The notes beneath the pieces are model-generated. The model made no database searches. It was not told where the DNA came from and was given only the letters and a program-made list of their open reading frames with translations. The translations under genes were made by a program, and so were the position numbers. DNA of 64,000 nucleotides from Amycolatopsis bartoniae (GTDB lineage: Bacteria > Actinomycetota > Actinomycetes > Mycobacteriales > Pseudonocardiaceae), in the NCBI RefSeq assembly GCF_014191255.1, contig NZ_JACHWH010000002.1:1-64000 (forward strand). The letters are read 5' to 3'. Position 1 is the first letter of the stretch, and every line of letters begins with the position of its first letter. Shown piece after piece: positions 56,060 to 64,000 of the stretch.

Positions 56060-56794
56060 ATGATCGGGCTGCCCGAAGGAATCACCGCCTGTCTGTTCGA
56101 CCTCGACGGAGTGCTCACCGGCACCGCCGTGCTGCACCGGGAAGCGTGGAAGAAGACGTTCGACCCCTTCCTGCGCGGCCGGGACGGAGAGGGCTTTCAG
56201 CCGTTCACCGACGCGGACTACGCGAAGTACGTGGACGGCCGCTCGCGCGCGGACGGCGTGCGGGAGTTCCTGTCCTCGCGCGGCATCACGCTGCCCGAGG
56301 GCGACCCGGACGACGCACCGGACGCGCCCACCGTCAACGGGCTCGGCAACCGCAAGAACGAGCTCGTGCTGAAGGTCATCGACGAACAGGGCGTCGACCC
56401 GTACCCGGGTTCGCGGCGCTACCTCGAAGCCGCGCAGCAGGCGGGGCTCAAGATCGCCGTGGTGACGTCGTCCGCCAACGGCGAGGCGGTGCTGGACGCC
56501 GCCGACCTGAGCCGGTTCGTGCAGGCGCGTGTGGACGGTCTCGTGATCCGCCGCGAGCACCTGCGCGGCAAGCCCGCACCCGACGCGTTCCTCGCCGGCG
56601 CCAAGGCACTGGGCGTCGAACCCGCCCACGCCGCCGTGTTCGAGGACGCCCTCGCCGGGGTCCAGGCGGGCAAGGCGGGTGACTTCGGCTACGTCGTCGG
56701 CGTCAACCGCGCGAACCAGGCGGACGAGCTGCGGGCGCACGGCGCCGACGTGGTGGTGGACGACCTCGCGGACCTGTTGGGGGACAAGGCATGA
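56060..56794 (+). CDS. pgmB: Beta-phosphoglucomutase-like HAD hydrolase
   Basis: HAD protein of about 244 aa: nucleophile motif [16 protein letters not shown], cap domain ([23 protein letters not shown]), [27 protein letters not shown] with the Lys, and [15 protein letters not shown]. The cap sequence and partner gene fit beta-phosphoglucomutase, which turns beta-glucose 1-phosphate into glucose 6-phosphate. The stop overlaps the ATG of the GH65 phosphorylase gene (ATGA). Start at ATG 56060; a GTG at 56051 would add 3 residues. Confidence 0.9.
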   Translation: MIGLPEGITACLFDLDGVLTGTAVLHREAWKKTFDPFLRGRDGEGFQPFTDADYAKYVDGRSRADGVREFLSSRGITLPEGDPDDAPDAPTVNGLGNRKNELVLKVIDEQGVDPYPGSRRYLEAAQQAGLKIAVVTSSANGEAVLDAADLSRFVQARVDGLVIRREHLRGKPAPDAFLAGAKALGVEPAHAAVFEDALAGVQAGKAGDFGYVVGVNRANQADELRAHGADVVVDDLADLLGDKA

Positions 56795-59175
56795 GCGCAC
56801 CGGTCGAGGGGTACGAATGCGACCCGTGGCGGCTGCGCTGGCGCGGCCTCGCCGTCGACCAGCTGCAGCGGACCGAGTCGACGTTCGCGCTGGCGAACGG
56901 GCACATCGGCATCCGGGGCACGTTCGAGGAGGGTGAGCCACGCGGGCTGCCCGGCACGTACCTCAACGGCTTCTACGAGGAGCACGAGCTGCCCTACGCC
57001 GAGGCGGGCTACGGCTACCCGGAGGCCGGGCAGACGGTCGTGAACGTCACCGACGGCAAGATCATCCGGCTGCTGGTCGAGGACGAGCCGTTCGACATGC
57101 GGTACGGGACTGCCACGGCACACGACCGCACGCTCGACTTCCGCACCGGCACGCTCACCCGCAACACCGACTGGGTCTCCCCCACCGGGCGGCAGGTGCG
57201 CGTGCGCACCGAGCGGCTGGTGTCGTTCACGCAGCGCGCCGTCGTCGCGATCCGGTACGAGGTCGAGCCGCTGGACGCCGACACGCAACTGGTGCTGCAG
57301 TCCGACCTGCTGGCGAACGAGCCGATCGAGACCGACACCAGCGACCCGCGGGTGGCGGCCGCGCTGCAGAACCCGCTGGAGGCGGAGTTCGACTTCGCCG
57401 ACGAGTTCCGCGCGGTGCTGGTGCACCGGACGCGGCGCTCGGGGCTGCGCATCGCCGCCGCGATGGACCACCTCATCGAGTCGCCGGACGGGCTGCGCAC
57501 CACGATCACCGCGGAGGACGACCTCGCGCGACTGACCGTCGCGGTGGACGTGCCGCGCGGAAAGGTGTTGCGGCTGACCAAGTTCCTGGCCTACGGCTGG
57601 TCGGCGCAGCGGTCGATCCCCGCGCTGCGGGCGCAGGTGGACGCCGCGCTCGCCGGCGCCGTGCAGACCGGCTGGGACGGGCTGCTCGCCGAGCAGCGGG
57701 CGTTCCTCGACGACTTCTGGGCCACGGCGGACATCGAGGTGGACGGCGACCCGGAGCTGCAGCAGGCGACGCGCTTCGCGCTGTTCCACATCCTGCAGGC
57801 CGGGGCCCGCGGCGAGAGCCGCGCGATCCCCGGCAAGGGGCTGACCGGCCCCGGCTACGACGGACATGCCTTCTGGGACACCGAAACCTTCGTGCTCCAG
57901 GTGCTCACGTACACCATGCCGGAGGCCGCGCGGGACGCGCTGCGCTGGCGACATTCCACTTTGGACAAAGCACGCGACCGCGCGAAACAGCTGGGGCTGC
58001 GGGGCGCGGCGTTCCCGTGGCGGTCGATCAACGGTGCCGAGTGCTCGGCGTACTGGCCCGCGGGCACGGCGGCGTTCCACGTCAGCGCGGACATCTCCGA
58101 CGCCGTGGCGCGCTACCTCGCCGCGACCGGGGACGAGGACTTCGAGCGCGGCTGCGGGTGCGAGATCCTCGCCGAGACCGCGCGGCTGTGGATGTCGCTG
58201 GGGCACTACGACTCGCACGGCCGGTTCCGCATCGACGGCGTCACCGGGCCGGACGAGTACTCGGCGGTGGCGGACAACAACGTCTACACGAACCTGATGG
58301 CGCGCCGGAACCTGCGCGAGGCCGCGGCCTCCTGCGAGCGGTTCCCGGACGTGGCCGCCGGGCTGGACGTCGATCAGGCCGAGATCGGCGAGTGGCGGGA
58401 GGCCGCCGCCCGGATGCTCGTGCCGTACGACGAGGAGCGGGGCGTGCACCCGCAGTCGGAGGGGTTCACCGAGCACCGGGACTGGGACTTCGAGCAGACG
58501 CCGCTGGAGGACTACCCGCTGCTGCTGCACTACCCGTACTTCGACCTCTACCGCAAGCAGGTCGTGAAGCAGGCGGACCTGGTGCTGGCGCTGCACCTGT
58601 GCGGGGACTCGTTCAGCCCGGAGGAGAAGGCCCGGAACTTCAAGTACTACGAGGCCCGCACGGTGCGCGACTCGTCCCTCTCGGCGGCGACGCAGGCCGT
58701 GATCGCGGCGGAGGTCGGGCACCTGGACCTCGCGTACGACTACCTGGGCGAGGCGGCGCTGACCGACCTGCACGACGTGCACAACAACGTGCAGAACGGC
58801 CTGCACATGGCGTCACTGGCCGGGGCGTGGCTGGGTTTCGTCGCGGGCTTCGGCGGGATGCGGGACCACAACGGGGAGTACGCTTTCGCGCCCCGGCTTC
58901 CGTCTACTTTGGACCGCATCCGGTTCCGGATGTGCATCCGGGACAGCCGGTTCTCGGTGGAGATCCACGCGGACCGCGCGACGTACCGGCTGCTGTCGGG
59001 CAAGCCGGTGGAGATCACGCACCACGGCCGGGTGTGCACGGTGGACGAGGAGCCCACCACCCTGCCGATCCCGCCGATCGACCCCGGCCCGGCGCCCACC
59101 CAGCCCGCGGGCCGCGCGCCCTCCCGGCGGCACCCGGAGGGCCTGCGCCCGGAGAACCCGGTGCCCCAGACCTGA
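56791..59175 (+). CDS. Glycoside hydrolase family 65 disaccharide phosphorylase
   Basis: Protein of 794 aa with the GH65 layout: N-terminal beta domain ([22 protein letters not shown]), (alpha/alpha)6 barrel and C-terminal beta domain. The general acid is Glu489 ([19 protein letters not shown]), and the phosphate site near [12 protein letters not shown] and [11 protein letters not shown] is kept. These inverting enzymes split maltose, trehalose or kojibiose with phosphate to glucose and beta-glucose 1-phosphate, which the mutase encoded before it uses. Which disaccharide is the substrate cannot be told. The last 45 residues are Pro-rich and not part of the fold. Confidence 0.94.
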   Translation: MSAPVEGYECDPWRLRWRGLAVDQLQRTESTFALANGHIGIRGTFEEGEPRGLPGTYLNGFYEEHELPYAEAGYGYPEAGQTVVNVTDGKIIRLLVEDEPFDMRYGTATAHDRTLDFRTGTLTRNTDWVSPTGRQVRVRTERLVSFTQRAVVAIRYEVEPLDADTQLVLQSDLLANEPIETDTSDPRVAAALQNPLEAEFDFADEFRAVLVHRTRRSGLRIAAAMDHLIESPDGLRTTITAEDDLARLTVAVDVPRGKVLRLTKFLAYGWSAQRSIPALRAQVDAALAGAVQTGWDGLLAEQRAFLDDFWATADIEVDGDPELQQATRFALFHILQAGARGESRAIPGKGLTGPGYDGHAFWDTETFVLQVLTYTMPEAARDALRWRHSTLDKARDRAKQLGLRGAAFPWRSINGAECSAYWPAGTAAFHVSADISDAVARYLAATGDEDFERGCGCEILAETARLWMSLGHYDSHGRFRIDGVTGPDEYSAVADNNVYTNLMARRNLREAAASCERFPDVAAGLDVDQAEIGEWREAAARMLVPYDEERGVHPQSEGFTEHRDWDFEQTPLEDYPLLLHYPYFDLYRKQVVKQADLVLALHLCGDSFSPEEKARNFKYYEARTVRDSSLSAATQAVIAAEVGHLDLAYDYLGEAALTDLHDVHNNVQNGLHMASLAGAWLGFVAGFGGMRDHNGEYAFAPRLPSTLDRIRFRMCIRDSRFSVEIHADRATYRLLSGKPVEITHHGRVCTVDEEPTTLPIPPIDPGPAPTQPAGRAPSRRHPEGLRPENPVPQT

Positions 59176-59219
59176 CCGGCGGGCTCGCGGGCGTGGCGGA
59201 AATGGGGTAAGCCGGAGCC

Positions 59220-59396
59220 ATGGCGCAAGAACAGGAAAAGAAGCGGAACGTCGACCCGGATCCGCCGCTGACGCCCGGCTTCCCGCGGCTCAAGCACCCG
59301 GACCTGGACCCCGACCAGACCGAGGACGTACCCAAGACACCACCGAACAGCGAAGACGTGCAGGCGGACAACCCCACGCCCGAGCCGCCGGACTGA
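59220..59396 (+). CDS. Small proline/aspartate-rich hypothetical protein
   Basis: Protein of 58 aa, fully disordered in look: MAQEQEKKRNVDPDPPLTPG, then LKHPDLDPDQTEDVPKTPPN and ADNPTPEPPD at the end. The ATG has GGAG 4 bases before it and the codons have the normal GC bias. It lies 44 bases after the GH65 stop. The NVDPDPP stretch is reminiscent of the DUF6480 start at 50048 but has no membrane segment. Function unknown. Confidence 0.6.
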   Translation: MAQEQEKKRNVDPDPPLTPGFPRLKHPDLDPDQTEDVPKTPPNSEDVQADNPTPEPPD

Positions 59397-59415
59397 GCCG
59401 GGTCCGGGCCGGACT

Positions 59416-59690
59416 GGGCCGCCTCAACCCGGGCTGGCAGTGGCGGGCAGCGAAGCCCCCGGATCGAGCGCCCGGCGGCGACCACCCAGCGGCCCCGCCG
59501 CGACGCGGCGGGCAATGACGCACTTGCGCCGCCGGTCCGGGCCGCCTCAACCCGGGCTGGCAGTGGCGGGCACCGAAGCCCCCGGATCGAGCGCCCGGCG
59601 GCGACCACCCAGCGGCCCCGCCGCGACGCGGCGGGCAATAACGCACTCGCGCCGCCGGTCCGGGCCGCCTCAACCCGGCTGGCAGTGCGG
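59416..59690. repeat. 123-bp tandem repeats derived from the 3' end of the Fpg/Nei gene
   Basis: Two nearly identical 123-base units begin GGGCCGCCTCAACCCGGGCT at 59416 and 59539; a third partial copy at 59662 is the true end of the Fpg/Nei gene, whose stop (59670-59672) and last codons lie in it. Units 1 and 2 differ by only a few bases. Each unit contains a copy of the codons for HCQPG. The intervening sequence holds GGCCCCGCCGCGACGCGGCGGGC-like palindromes. No independent gene is seen. Confidence 0.85.
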
Positions 59691-60446
59691 GCACCACACC
59701 GTCCCCCGGCCGCCGACGCGGGCGTGGCTCAGCGCCGTCCCGCAGCGGGGGCACGTGCCGGACGGCTCGTCGCGGCGGCCGGTCAGCCAGGACGGGCGCG
59801 GCGGGACCCGTTCGGCGCGCACGGCGGACCGCAGCGTCGAACGCATCCGGGCGTGCAGGCGGTCCACGTCGGCCGGGGCCAGGTCCGCCACCGGCGTGCG
59901 AGGGTTGATCCGCGCCCGCCACAGGATCTCGTCCGCGAGCAGGTTGCCCAGCCCGGCGAGCACCGCCTGATCGGTCAGCGCCACCTTCACCTGCCGCCGC
60001 GCGGGCAGCAACTCGCGGAACCGTCCTTTCGGCACCTCCAGCGCGTCCGGGCCGGTGCCGTCCAGCACCCGCTCCAGCGCCGCTTCGTCCTCGGCCAGCC
60101 GGAGTCCCTGCAGCTTGCGCATGTCCCGGTACCGCAACTGCCCGCCCCGCAGGTGGAAGATCACGCGATCGTGTGGGTGCGGCTCGCCGGACTCCCAGCG
60201 CAGCGAGCCCGTCATGCCGAAGTGCAGCACCACCGTCTCGCGCCGCCCGGCGACGGGCGCGACCAGCCACTTCCCCAGCCGCCGCGGCTCGGCGAAACGC
60301 TGCCCCACCAGGACGTCCCGCAACCGCCGCGCGCCGACCCCGCGCAGCACCTGGGCGTCACGCACCTCCACGTCCTCGATCCGCCGTCGCACGGCGTGCT
60401 CGGCGAGGACGCGGCGGAACCCTTCGACGTCGGGCAGTTCCGGCAC
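59670..60446 (-). CDS. Fpg/Nei-family DNA glycosylase
   Basis: Base-excision repair enzyme of 258 aa. After loss of Met the protein begins PELPDVEGFRR, giving the catalytic Pro and Glu; this fixes the start to GTG 60446 even though a longer frame (to 60461) exists. Further motifs: LGKWLVAPV, LHFGMTGSLRW, DQAVLAGLGNLLADEILWRARINP (H2TH part) and a C-terminal zinc finger with CPRCG and CPHC. The last residue is only four after the last zinc ligand. Substrate: oxidised bases; Fpg-like or Nei-like cannot be settled here. Confidence 0.93.
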   Translation of the reverse strand: MPELPDVEGFRRVLAEHAVRRRIEDVEVRDAQVLRGVGARRLRDVLVGQRFAEPRRLGKWLVAPVAGRRETVVLHFGMTGSLRWESGEPHPHDRVIFHLRGGQLRYRDMRKLQGLRLAEDEAALERVLDGTGPDALEVPKGRFRELLPARRQVKVALTDQAVLAGLGNLLADEILWRARINPRTPVADLAPADVDRLHARMRSTLRSAVRAERVPPRPSWLTGRRDEPSGTCPRCGTALSHARVGGRGTVWCPHCQPG

Positions 60447-60496
60447 CCTCCTGGCTTCCACTGCGCGCGGGCGGCCAAACGAGTCATGCTGTGCCC

Positions 60497-60898
60497 ATGG
60501 TGCTACCGAAGCAGCTCGCCCGGATCAACCGCGTGGTGACGAACCGCGTGCTCGGTCCGCTCGCCCGGCAGGCCCCGGGGTTCGGCAAGATCGTCCACCG
60601 CGGCCGCCGGTCCGGGCGCGAGTACCGCACGCCCGTGAACGTCTTCGCCACCCCGACGGGTTACGTCGTGGCGCTCACCTACGGCCCGGACGCCGACTGG
60701 GTGCGCAACGTGCTCGCCGAAGGGGGCTGCCAGCTGGAGACCCGCGGCACGCTGGTCCAGCTGACCAACCCGCGCATCGTGCACGACGAGCAGCGCCGCG
60801 CGGCGCCCGTTCCGGTGCGGCAGGTCCTCACGCTGGTCGGCGTGACGGACTTCCTGCACCTGGACCGGGTCAGCCCAGCATCTCCTTCAGCCGGCTGA
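60497..60898 (+). CDS. Deazaflavin-dependent nitroreductase family protein
   Basis: Protein of 133 aa of the Ddn-like split-barrel family: FGKIVHRGRRSGREYRTPVNVF, GYVVALTYGPDADWVRNVLAEGGCQLE, and VLTLVGVTDFLHL. These use coenzyme F420 (or related flavins) to reduce quinones or other compounds. The 3' end overlaps the convergent LLM gene by 29 bases. The ATG at 60497 is close to the divergent Fpg/Nei start (50 bases). Confidence 0.9.
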   Translation: MVLPKQLARINRVVTNRVLGPLARQAPGFGKIVHRGRRSGREYRTPVNVFATPTGYVVALTYGPDADWVRNVLAEGGCQLETRGTLVQLTNPRIVHDEQRRAAPVPVRQVLTLVGVTDFLHLDRVSPASPSAG

Positions 60899-61910
60899 CC
60901 ACCTGCACGCGTCGTTCGAGTCCCGGCTCCAGCAGCGTCACCTGCAGCGTCGTCACGCCGGCGGCGGCGTAGGCGGCGAGGCGCTCCTTGACGTACCCGG
61001 CGGGGCCGATGAGGCTGATCGCCTCCAGCAGCTCCGCCGGGACCGCCGCGGCGGCCTCCTCCTTCTTGCCGTCCAGGTAGAGGTCCTGGATCTTCTTCGC
61101 TTCGGCCTCGTACCCGTAGCGGCACGCCAGCTCGTTGTAGAAGTTCTTGCCCCGCGCGCCCATGCCACCGACGTACAGCGCGACCATCGGCCGCACCCAG
61201 TCGATCATGTGCTTGACGTCGTCACCGATCGCGACCGGCACGCCGACCACGACGTCCAGCTCGCCCAGCGACGGGTCACGCTTCGCCCTGCCCTCGGCGA
61301 GCGAGTCGCCCCACACGTCCGCGGCCTTCTCGGGGTGGAAGAAGATCGGCTCCCAGCCCTCGGCGATCTCGGCGGTCATCGCGACGTTCTTCGGGCCGAT
61401 CGAGGCCAGGATGATCGGGATGCGCTCGCGCACCGGGTGGTTGATCAGCTTGAGCGGCTTGCCCAGGCCCGTGCCCTGGTCGGCGGGCAGCGGGATCTGG
61501 TAGTGCTTCCCGGCGTGCTGGACGCGCTCGCGCCGCCACACCTGGCGGCAGATCTCGACGATCTCGCGGGTGCGGCCCAGCGGCGCGTCGTACTTCACGC
61601 CGTGGAAGCCCTCGATCACCTGCGGCCCGGACGCGCCGATGCCGAGGGAGAACCGGCCGCCCGACACGAAGTCCAGCCCGGCGGCCGTCATCGCGGTCAG
61701 CGTCGGCGTGCGGGTGTAGATCTGCAGGATGCCCGAGGCCAGCTCGACGCGCTCGGTGCGCGCGGCGAGGTAGCCGAGCTGGCTGACCGCGTCGAAGGAG
61801 TACGCCTCGGGCACGGACACGATGTCCAGCCCCGCCTTCTCCAGCTCGACCACGTCGGCCACGCTTTCGGCGAAGCCGCCGGCGTAGGAGATCTGCGTCC
61901 CGATGCGCAT
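60870..61910 (-). CDS. LLM-class F420-dependent oxidoreductase
   Basis: TIM-barrel luciferase-like enzyme of 346 aa: MRIGTQISYAGGFAESVADV, SVPEAYSFDAVSQLGYLAART, SGILQIYTRTPTLTAMTAAGLD, GRFSLGIGASGPQVIEGFHG and PIILASIGPKNVAMTAEIAEGW. These mark the F420-binding branch. It probably oxidises or reduces a small organic substrate, not known here. It is the second F420-type gene next to the Ddn-like one. Confidence 0.94.
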   Translation of the reverse strand: MRIGTQISYAGGFAESVADVVELEKAGLDIVSVPEAYSFDAVSQLGYLAARTERVELASGILQIYTRTPTLTAMTAAGLDFVSGGRFSLGIGASGPQVIEGFHGVKYDAPLGRTREIVEICRQVWRRERVQHAGKHYQIPLPADQGTGLGKPLKLINHPVRERIPIILASIGPKNVAMTAEIAEGWEPIFFHPEKAADVWGDSLAEGRAKRDPSLGELDVVVGVPVAIGDDVKHMIDWVRPMVALYVGGMGARGKNFYNELACRYGYEAEAKKIQDLYLDGKKEEAAAAVPAELLEAISLIGPAGYVKERLAAYAAAGVTTLQVTLLEPGLERRVQVVSRLKEMLG

Positions 61911-61955
61911 CTGTGCCGCCTTCCGAACTGAGCGCCCGCTTAGCTGCCGGTCACC

Positions 61956-63572
61956 CTACCCCACCGCCGCGACCCAGTCCCGGACCACGGTGTCGAGCAC
62001 CGCGAGCGGCAGGACGCCCGAGCCGAGCACGGTGTCGTGGAAGCCGCGGATGTCGAACCGCTCCCCCAGCGCCCGCTCGGCCTCGGCCCGCACGCGCTGG
62101 ATCTCCAGGCGGCCCACCATGTAGGACAGCGCCTGCCCCGGCACGCCCGCGTACCGGTCGACCTCCAGCTCGATCTCCAGCGGCGCCATCGGCGTGTGCT
62201 CACGCAGGTGGTCCACGGCCTGCTGGCGGCTCCAGCCCAGCGCGTGCAGCCCGGTGTCGACGACGAGCCGCCCGGCGCGCAGGGAGTCCATGGTCAGCAT
62301 GCCCAGCCGCGTCAGGTCGCTGGAGTACAGCCCCATCTCGTCGGCCAGCCGCTCGGCGTAGAGACCCCAGCCCTCCAGGTAGGAGTTCACCGGGGCGATC
62401 TTGCGCAGCAGCGGGACGCCGTCGAGGTTCATCGCGCTGGTGAGCTGGAAGTGGTGCCCCGGCACGGCTTCGTGAAAGGCGACCGCCTCGCTCGTGTGCC
62501 GGAACCGCTCCTCGGCGTGGTGGGTGTTCGCGAAGTAGGTGCCCTTGCGGGTGCCGGCGAAGTCGGGCTGCAGGTAGTACGCGATCGTGCCGCTGTCGGC
62601 CTCGGCCGCCGGCACCGGCCGTACCTCGCACGGCTCGTCCGGCACCGTGCGGAACCACTGCGGCGCCACGGCTTCGGCCTTGCGGATCGCCGAGCGCGCG
62701 CTTTCCAGCAGCTCCTCGCCGCTGTGCCAGCGCAGCGCGGGATCGGTGCGCAGCCGGTCGAAGATCTCCGGCAGCTCGGAGGTCCCGAACACGCGCGAGC
62801 CCAGCTCGCGGTACTCCTCGGCGAGCTGGTCGATCAGCCGCAGCCCGGTCTCGTGCAGGTCCTGCGGCGTGCGGTCGGTGGTGGTGTGCACCCGGACGAG
62901 CCGCGCGTAACGCTGCTCGCCGTTCGGCTGCCAGCACAGCCCGGGCCGGTCCTCCCCCAGCGCCCGCGGCGACAGCTCGTCGAGCAGGAACTCGCGGTAG
63001 CGCGCGAACGCCGGGCGCACCACGTCGGCGAGCAGCGCCTCCTGGCGGTCCACAAAGGAATGTCCGGGAATGTTGAGTGGGTCCGACTCCGGGTGGTCGA
63101 GGTACCGGCCGAGCAGGTCGGCACCCTCCCGGACCAGGAACCCGGGCGGCGTCGCGCCCCGCTGCCGCCCCGTCACGGCGTCCAAATAGGACGGAATCTG
63201 CGCGAGCCTCGCCACGTGCCCCGCCGCCCGCTCCTCGTCGGCCAGTGTGACCTGGGGCAACAGGTTCAGCAGCATCAGCCCCGGCGCGGACAGCGCGTCG
63301 CTGACGGAGAACTCGACCTCCGCGGCGTCGATGAGGTCCACCGCCGCCCGGGCCTGCTGCACGACCACGCCACGCGTGACAGGATCGCCCTGCGCCGACT
63401 CCGCGGCGGCCGCGAGGTCGTTGTAGCGGGCACGGAACCGTTGCGCTGCCTCGTTTCCCGGGTCCGGGAGCCGGTCGTGGTCGCCGGGCAGGCTCAGCAG
63501 CGAGGGCCAGAGCGGGTTCTCGGCGAACCACGTCTGGACGAACTCGTCGGCGAGCTCCTCGACCTCGCTCAT
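61956..63572 (-). CDS. DUF885 family protein
   Basis: Protein of 538 aa of the DUF885 group, related to zinc peptidases: the metal-binding motif is AVAFHEAVPGHHFQL with HExxx-H-H, and the second ligand region WGLYAERLADEMGLY. It has no signal peptide. The C-terminal part (VDRYAGVPGQALSYMVGRLEIQRVR) matches closely the end of the second DUF885 gene at the right edge, so the two are tandem paralogs. The ATG at 63572 overlaps the stop of a 28-residue mini-ORF (ATGA). Confidence 0.93.
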   Translation of the reverse strand: MSEVEELADEFVQTWFAENPLWPSLLSLPGDHDRLPDPGNEAAQRFRARYNDLAAAAESAQGDPVTRGVVVQQARAAVDLIDAAEVEFSVSDALSAPGLMLLNLLPQVTLADEERAAGHVARLAQIPSYLDAVTGRQRGATPPGFLVREGADLLGRYLDHPESDPLNIPGHSFVDRQEALLADVVRPAFARYREFLLDELSPRALGEDRPGLCWQPNGEQRYARLVRVHTTTDRTPQDLHETGLRLIDQLAEEYRELGSRVFGTSELPEIFDRLRTDPALRWHSGEELLESARSAIRKAEAVAPQWFRTVPDEPCEVRPVPAAEADSGTIAYYLQPDFAGTRKGTYFANTHHAEERFRHTSEAVAFHEAVPGHHFQLTSAMNLDGVPLLRKIAPVNSYLEGWGLYAERLADEMGLYSSDLTRLGMLTMDSLRAGRLVVDTGLHALGWSRQQAVDHLREHTPMAPLEIELEVDRYAGVPGQALSYMVGRLEIQRVRAEAERALGERFDIRGFHDTVLGSGVLPLAVLDTVVRDWVAAVG

Positions 63573-63655
63573 GCGGCTTCCCTTCGGACGCGGCAAGCCG
63601 CGGCGGTGTTGTCGGCCAGCATGGTGCTGATGATTCGCTCGCAAGCGTCGCTCAT
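63569..63655 (-). CDS. 28-residue mini-ORF, copy 2, coupled to DUF885 gene
   Basis: Codes for MSDACERIISTMLADNTAAA followed by CRVRREAA. Its ATG overlaps the stop of copy 1 and its own stop overlaps the DUF885 ATG (both ATGA). An internal GAAGGGAAGC stretch just before the stop works as ribosome site for the next gene. The peptide looks like the N-terminal helix of DUF885 proteins (compare ADEFVQTWFAENP), so it is perhaps the remnant of a paralog's start. Whether the peptide itself has a role is unknown. Confidence 0.5.
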   Translation of the reverse strand: MSDACERIISTMLADNTAAACRVRREAA

Positions 63656-63738
63656 GCGGCTTCCCTTCGGACGCGGCAAGCCGCGGCGGTGTTGTCGGCC
63701 AGCATGGTGCTGATGATTCGCTCGCAAGCGTCGCTCAT
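63652..63738 (-). CDS. 28-residue mini-ORF, copy 1
   Basis: Same 28 residues, identical in DNA to copy 2. Its ATG overlaps the stop of the upstream partial DUF885 gene (GGCGCATGA). So the four frames DUF885-mini-mini-DUF885 form an unbroken chain of ATGA couplings. The duplication is exact, including the ribosome-site part. Confidence 0.5.
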   Translation of the reverse strand: MSDACERIISTMLADNTAAACRVRREAA

Positions 63739-64000
63739 GCGCCCTGTTCCTCGACCCACGCGGTGACCACGGCGTCGAGCACCGACATCGGCAGCGCACC
63801 ACCGCCGAGCACGACGTCGTGGAACGCCCGGATGTCGAACCGCTCGCCCAGCGCCCGCTTCGCCTGCTCGCGGATGCGCAGGATCTCCAGGCGCCCCACC
63901 ATGTACGACAGCGCCTGCCCCGGGTACGCGAGGTAGCGGTCCACCTCGTTGTCGATCTCCACCTGCGGCATCGGCGTGTGCTCGCGCAGGAACGCGACGC
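63735..64000 (-). CDS. DUF885 family protein, 3' part only (cut by window edge)
   Basis: The last 87 residues of a second DUF885 protein: VEIDNEVDRYLAYPGQALSY, RLEILRIREQAKRALGERFDI, HDVVLGGGALPMSVLDAVVTAWVEEQGA. It is about 70 % identical by eye to the same part of the DUF885 protein at 61956-63572. The start lies beyond position 64000. The stop overlaps mini-ORF copy 1. Confidence 0.9.
   Translation of the reverse strand, partial: VAFLREHTPMPQVEIDNEVDRYLAYPGQALSYMVGRLEILRIREQAKRALGERFDIRAFHDVVLGGGALPMSVLDAVVTAWVEEQGA

Larger units (their letters stand above)
63565..63739. repeat. Two perfect 83-bp direct repeats
   Basis: Units with starts (CTCATGCGGCTTCCC) at 63569 and 63652 are identical over 83 bases, and a third partial (TCGCTCATGCG) stands at 63732. 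Each unit is one mini-ORF with its overlap. Perfect identity at DNA level points to a recent duplication. Confidence 0.92.

Overview
The window is high-GC DNA with tightly packed genes, many GTG starts and many ATGA or GTGA stop/start overlaps. Its gene content points to a filamentous actinomycete, most likely of the Pseudonocardiaceae (Amycolatopsis-like): a CoaE fused to a GrpB-like domain, deazaflavin/F420-type oxidoreductases, an LCP cell-wall ligase, a SCO6745-family protein, a SigB/SigF-type sigma factor and DUF3140/DUF3618/DUF4383/DUF6480 stress proteins. I see no tRNA, rRNA, transposase, integrase or CRISPR array. The sequence looks chromosomal and is cut inside a DUF885 gene at the right edge.

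Layout. 0-17 kb: uvrB, a PucR-type regulator, a DUF402 protein, an ABC exporter with a GT39-like membrane glycosyltransferase and a two-component system in one overlapping operon, coaE, a secreted S1 protease, an LCP protein and a large ATPase/LuxR regulator. 16-22 kb: a sugar-uptake locus (FadR-type regulator and SMP-30 lactonase divergent from a substrate-binding protein, permease, ATPase and secreted mutarotase) with a clear palindromic operator. 22-24 kb: a proline-rich surface protein and a DUF4239 membrane protein. 24.6-29.7 kb: the most notable locus, two tandem family 2B encapsulin shell genes (HK97-fold shells with an inserted cyclic-nucleotide-binding-like domain), a coupled polyprenyl synthase that is the likely cargo, and an IspH-type reductase with an extra N-terminal region. 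Together these suggest an isoprenoid-making protein nanocompartment built from two kinds of subunit.

30.4-36.5 kb: a palindrome-rich gap with an 83-nt cloverleaf-like element, then stress genes (DUF3140, DUF3618, holin-like protein), a cytochrome oxidase subunit I, and a nucleotidyltransferase/BON/phosphoesterase operon divergent from an anti-sigma-type ATPase and a STAS protein. Several of these have GTTT-N15/16-GGGTA promoters of SigB/SigF type. 36.5-46 kb: a heptose/glycan cluster (two GT9, SDR, HldE, GmhA, and a GT2 fused to a GmhB-like phosphatase), a manganese catalase with a strong terminator, and two more glycosyltransferases. 46-50 kb: DUF4383, a SigB/SigF-type sigma factor and a ClpC-like chaperone.

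50.3-54 kb is rich in repeats: a GC-rich minisatellite, a 38-bp degenerate tandem array and a roughly 105-bp array. The last two carry GGTTAACCGT motifs and flank a sialidase-like gene on both sides. 54-64 kb: amidase, an ArsR-type sensor, a beta-phosphoglucomutase/GH65 phosphorylase pair, an Fpg/Nei glycosylase whose 3' end is tandemly repeated downstream (123-bp units), F420-type enzymes, and two DUF885 genes separated by two identical, translationally coupled 28-residue mini-ORFs.
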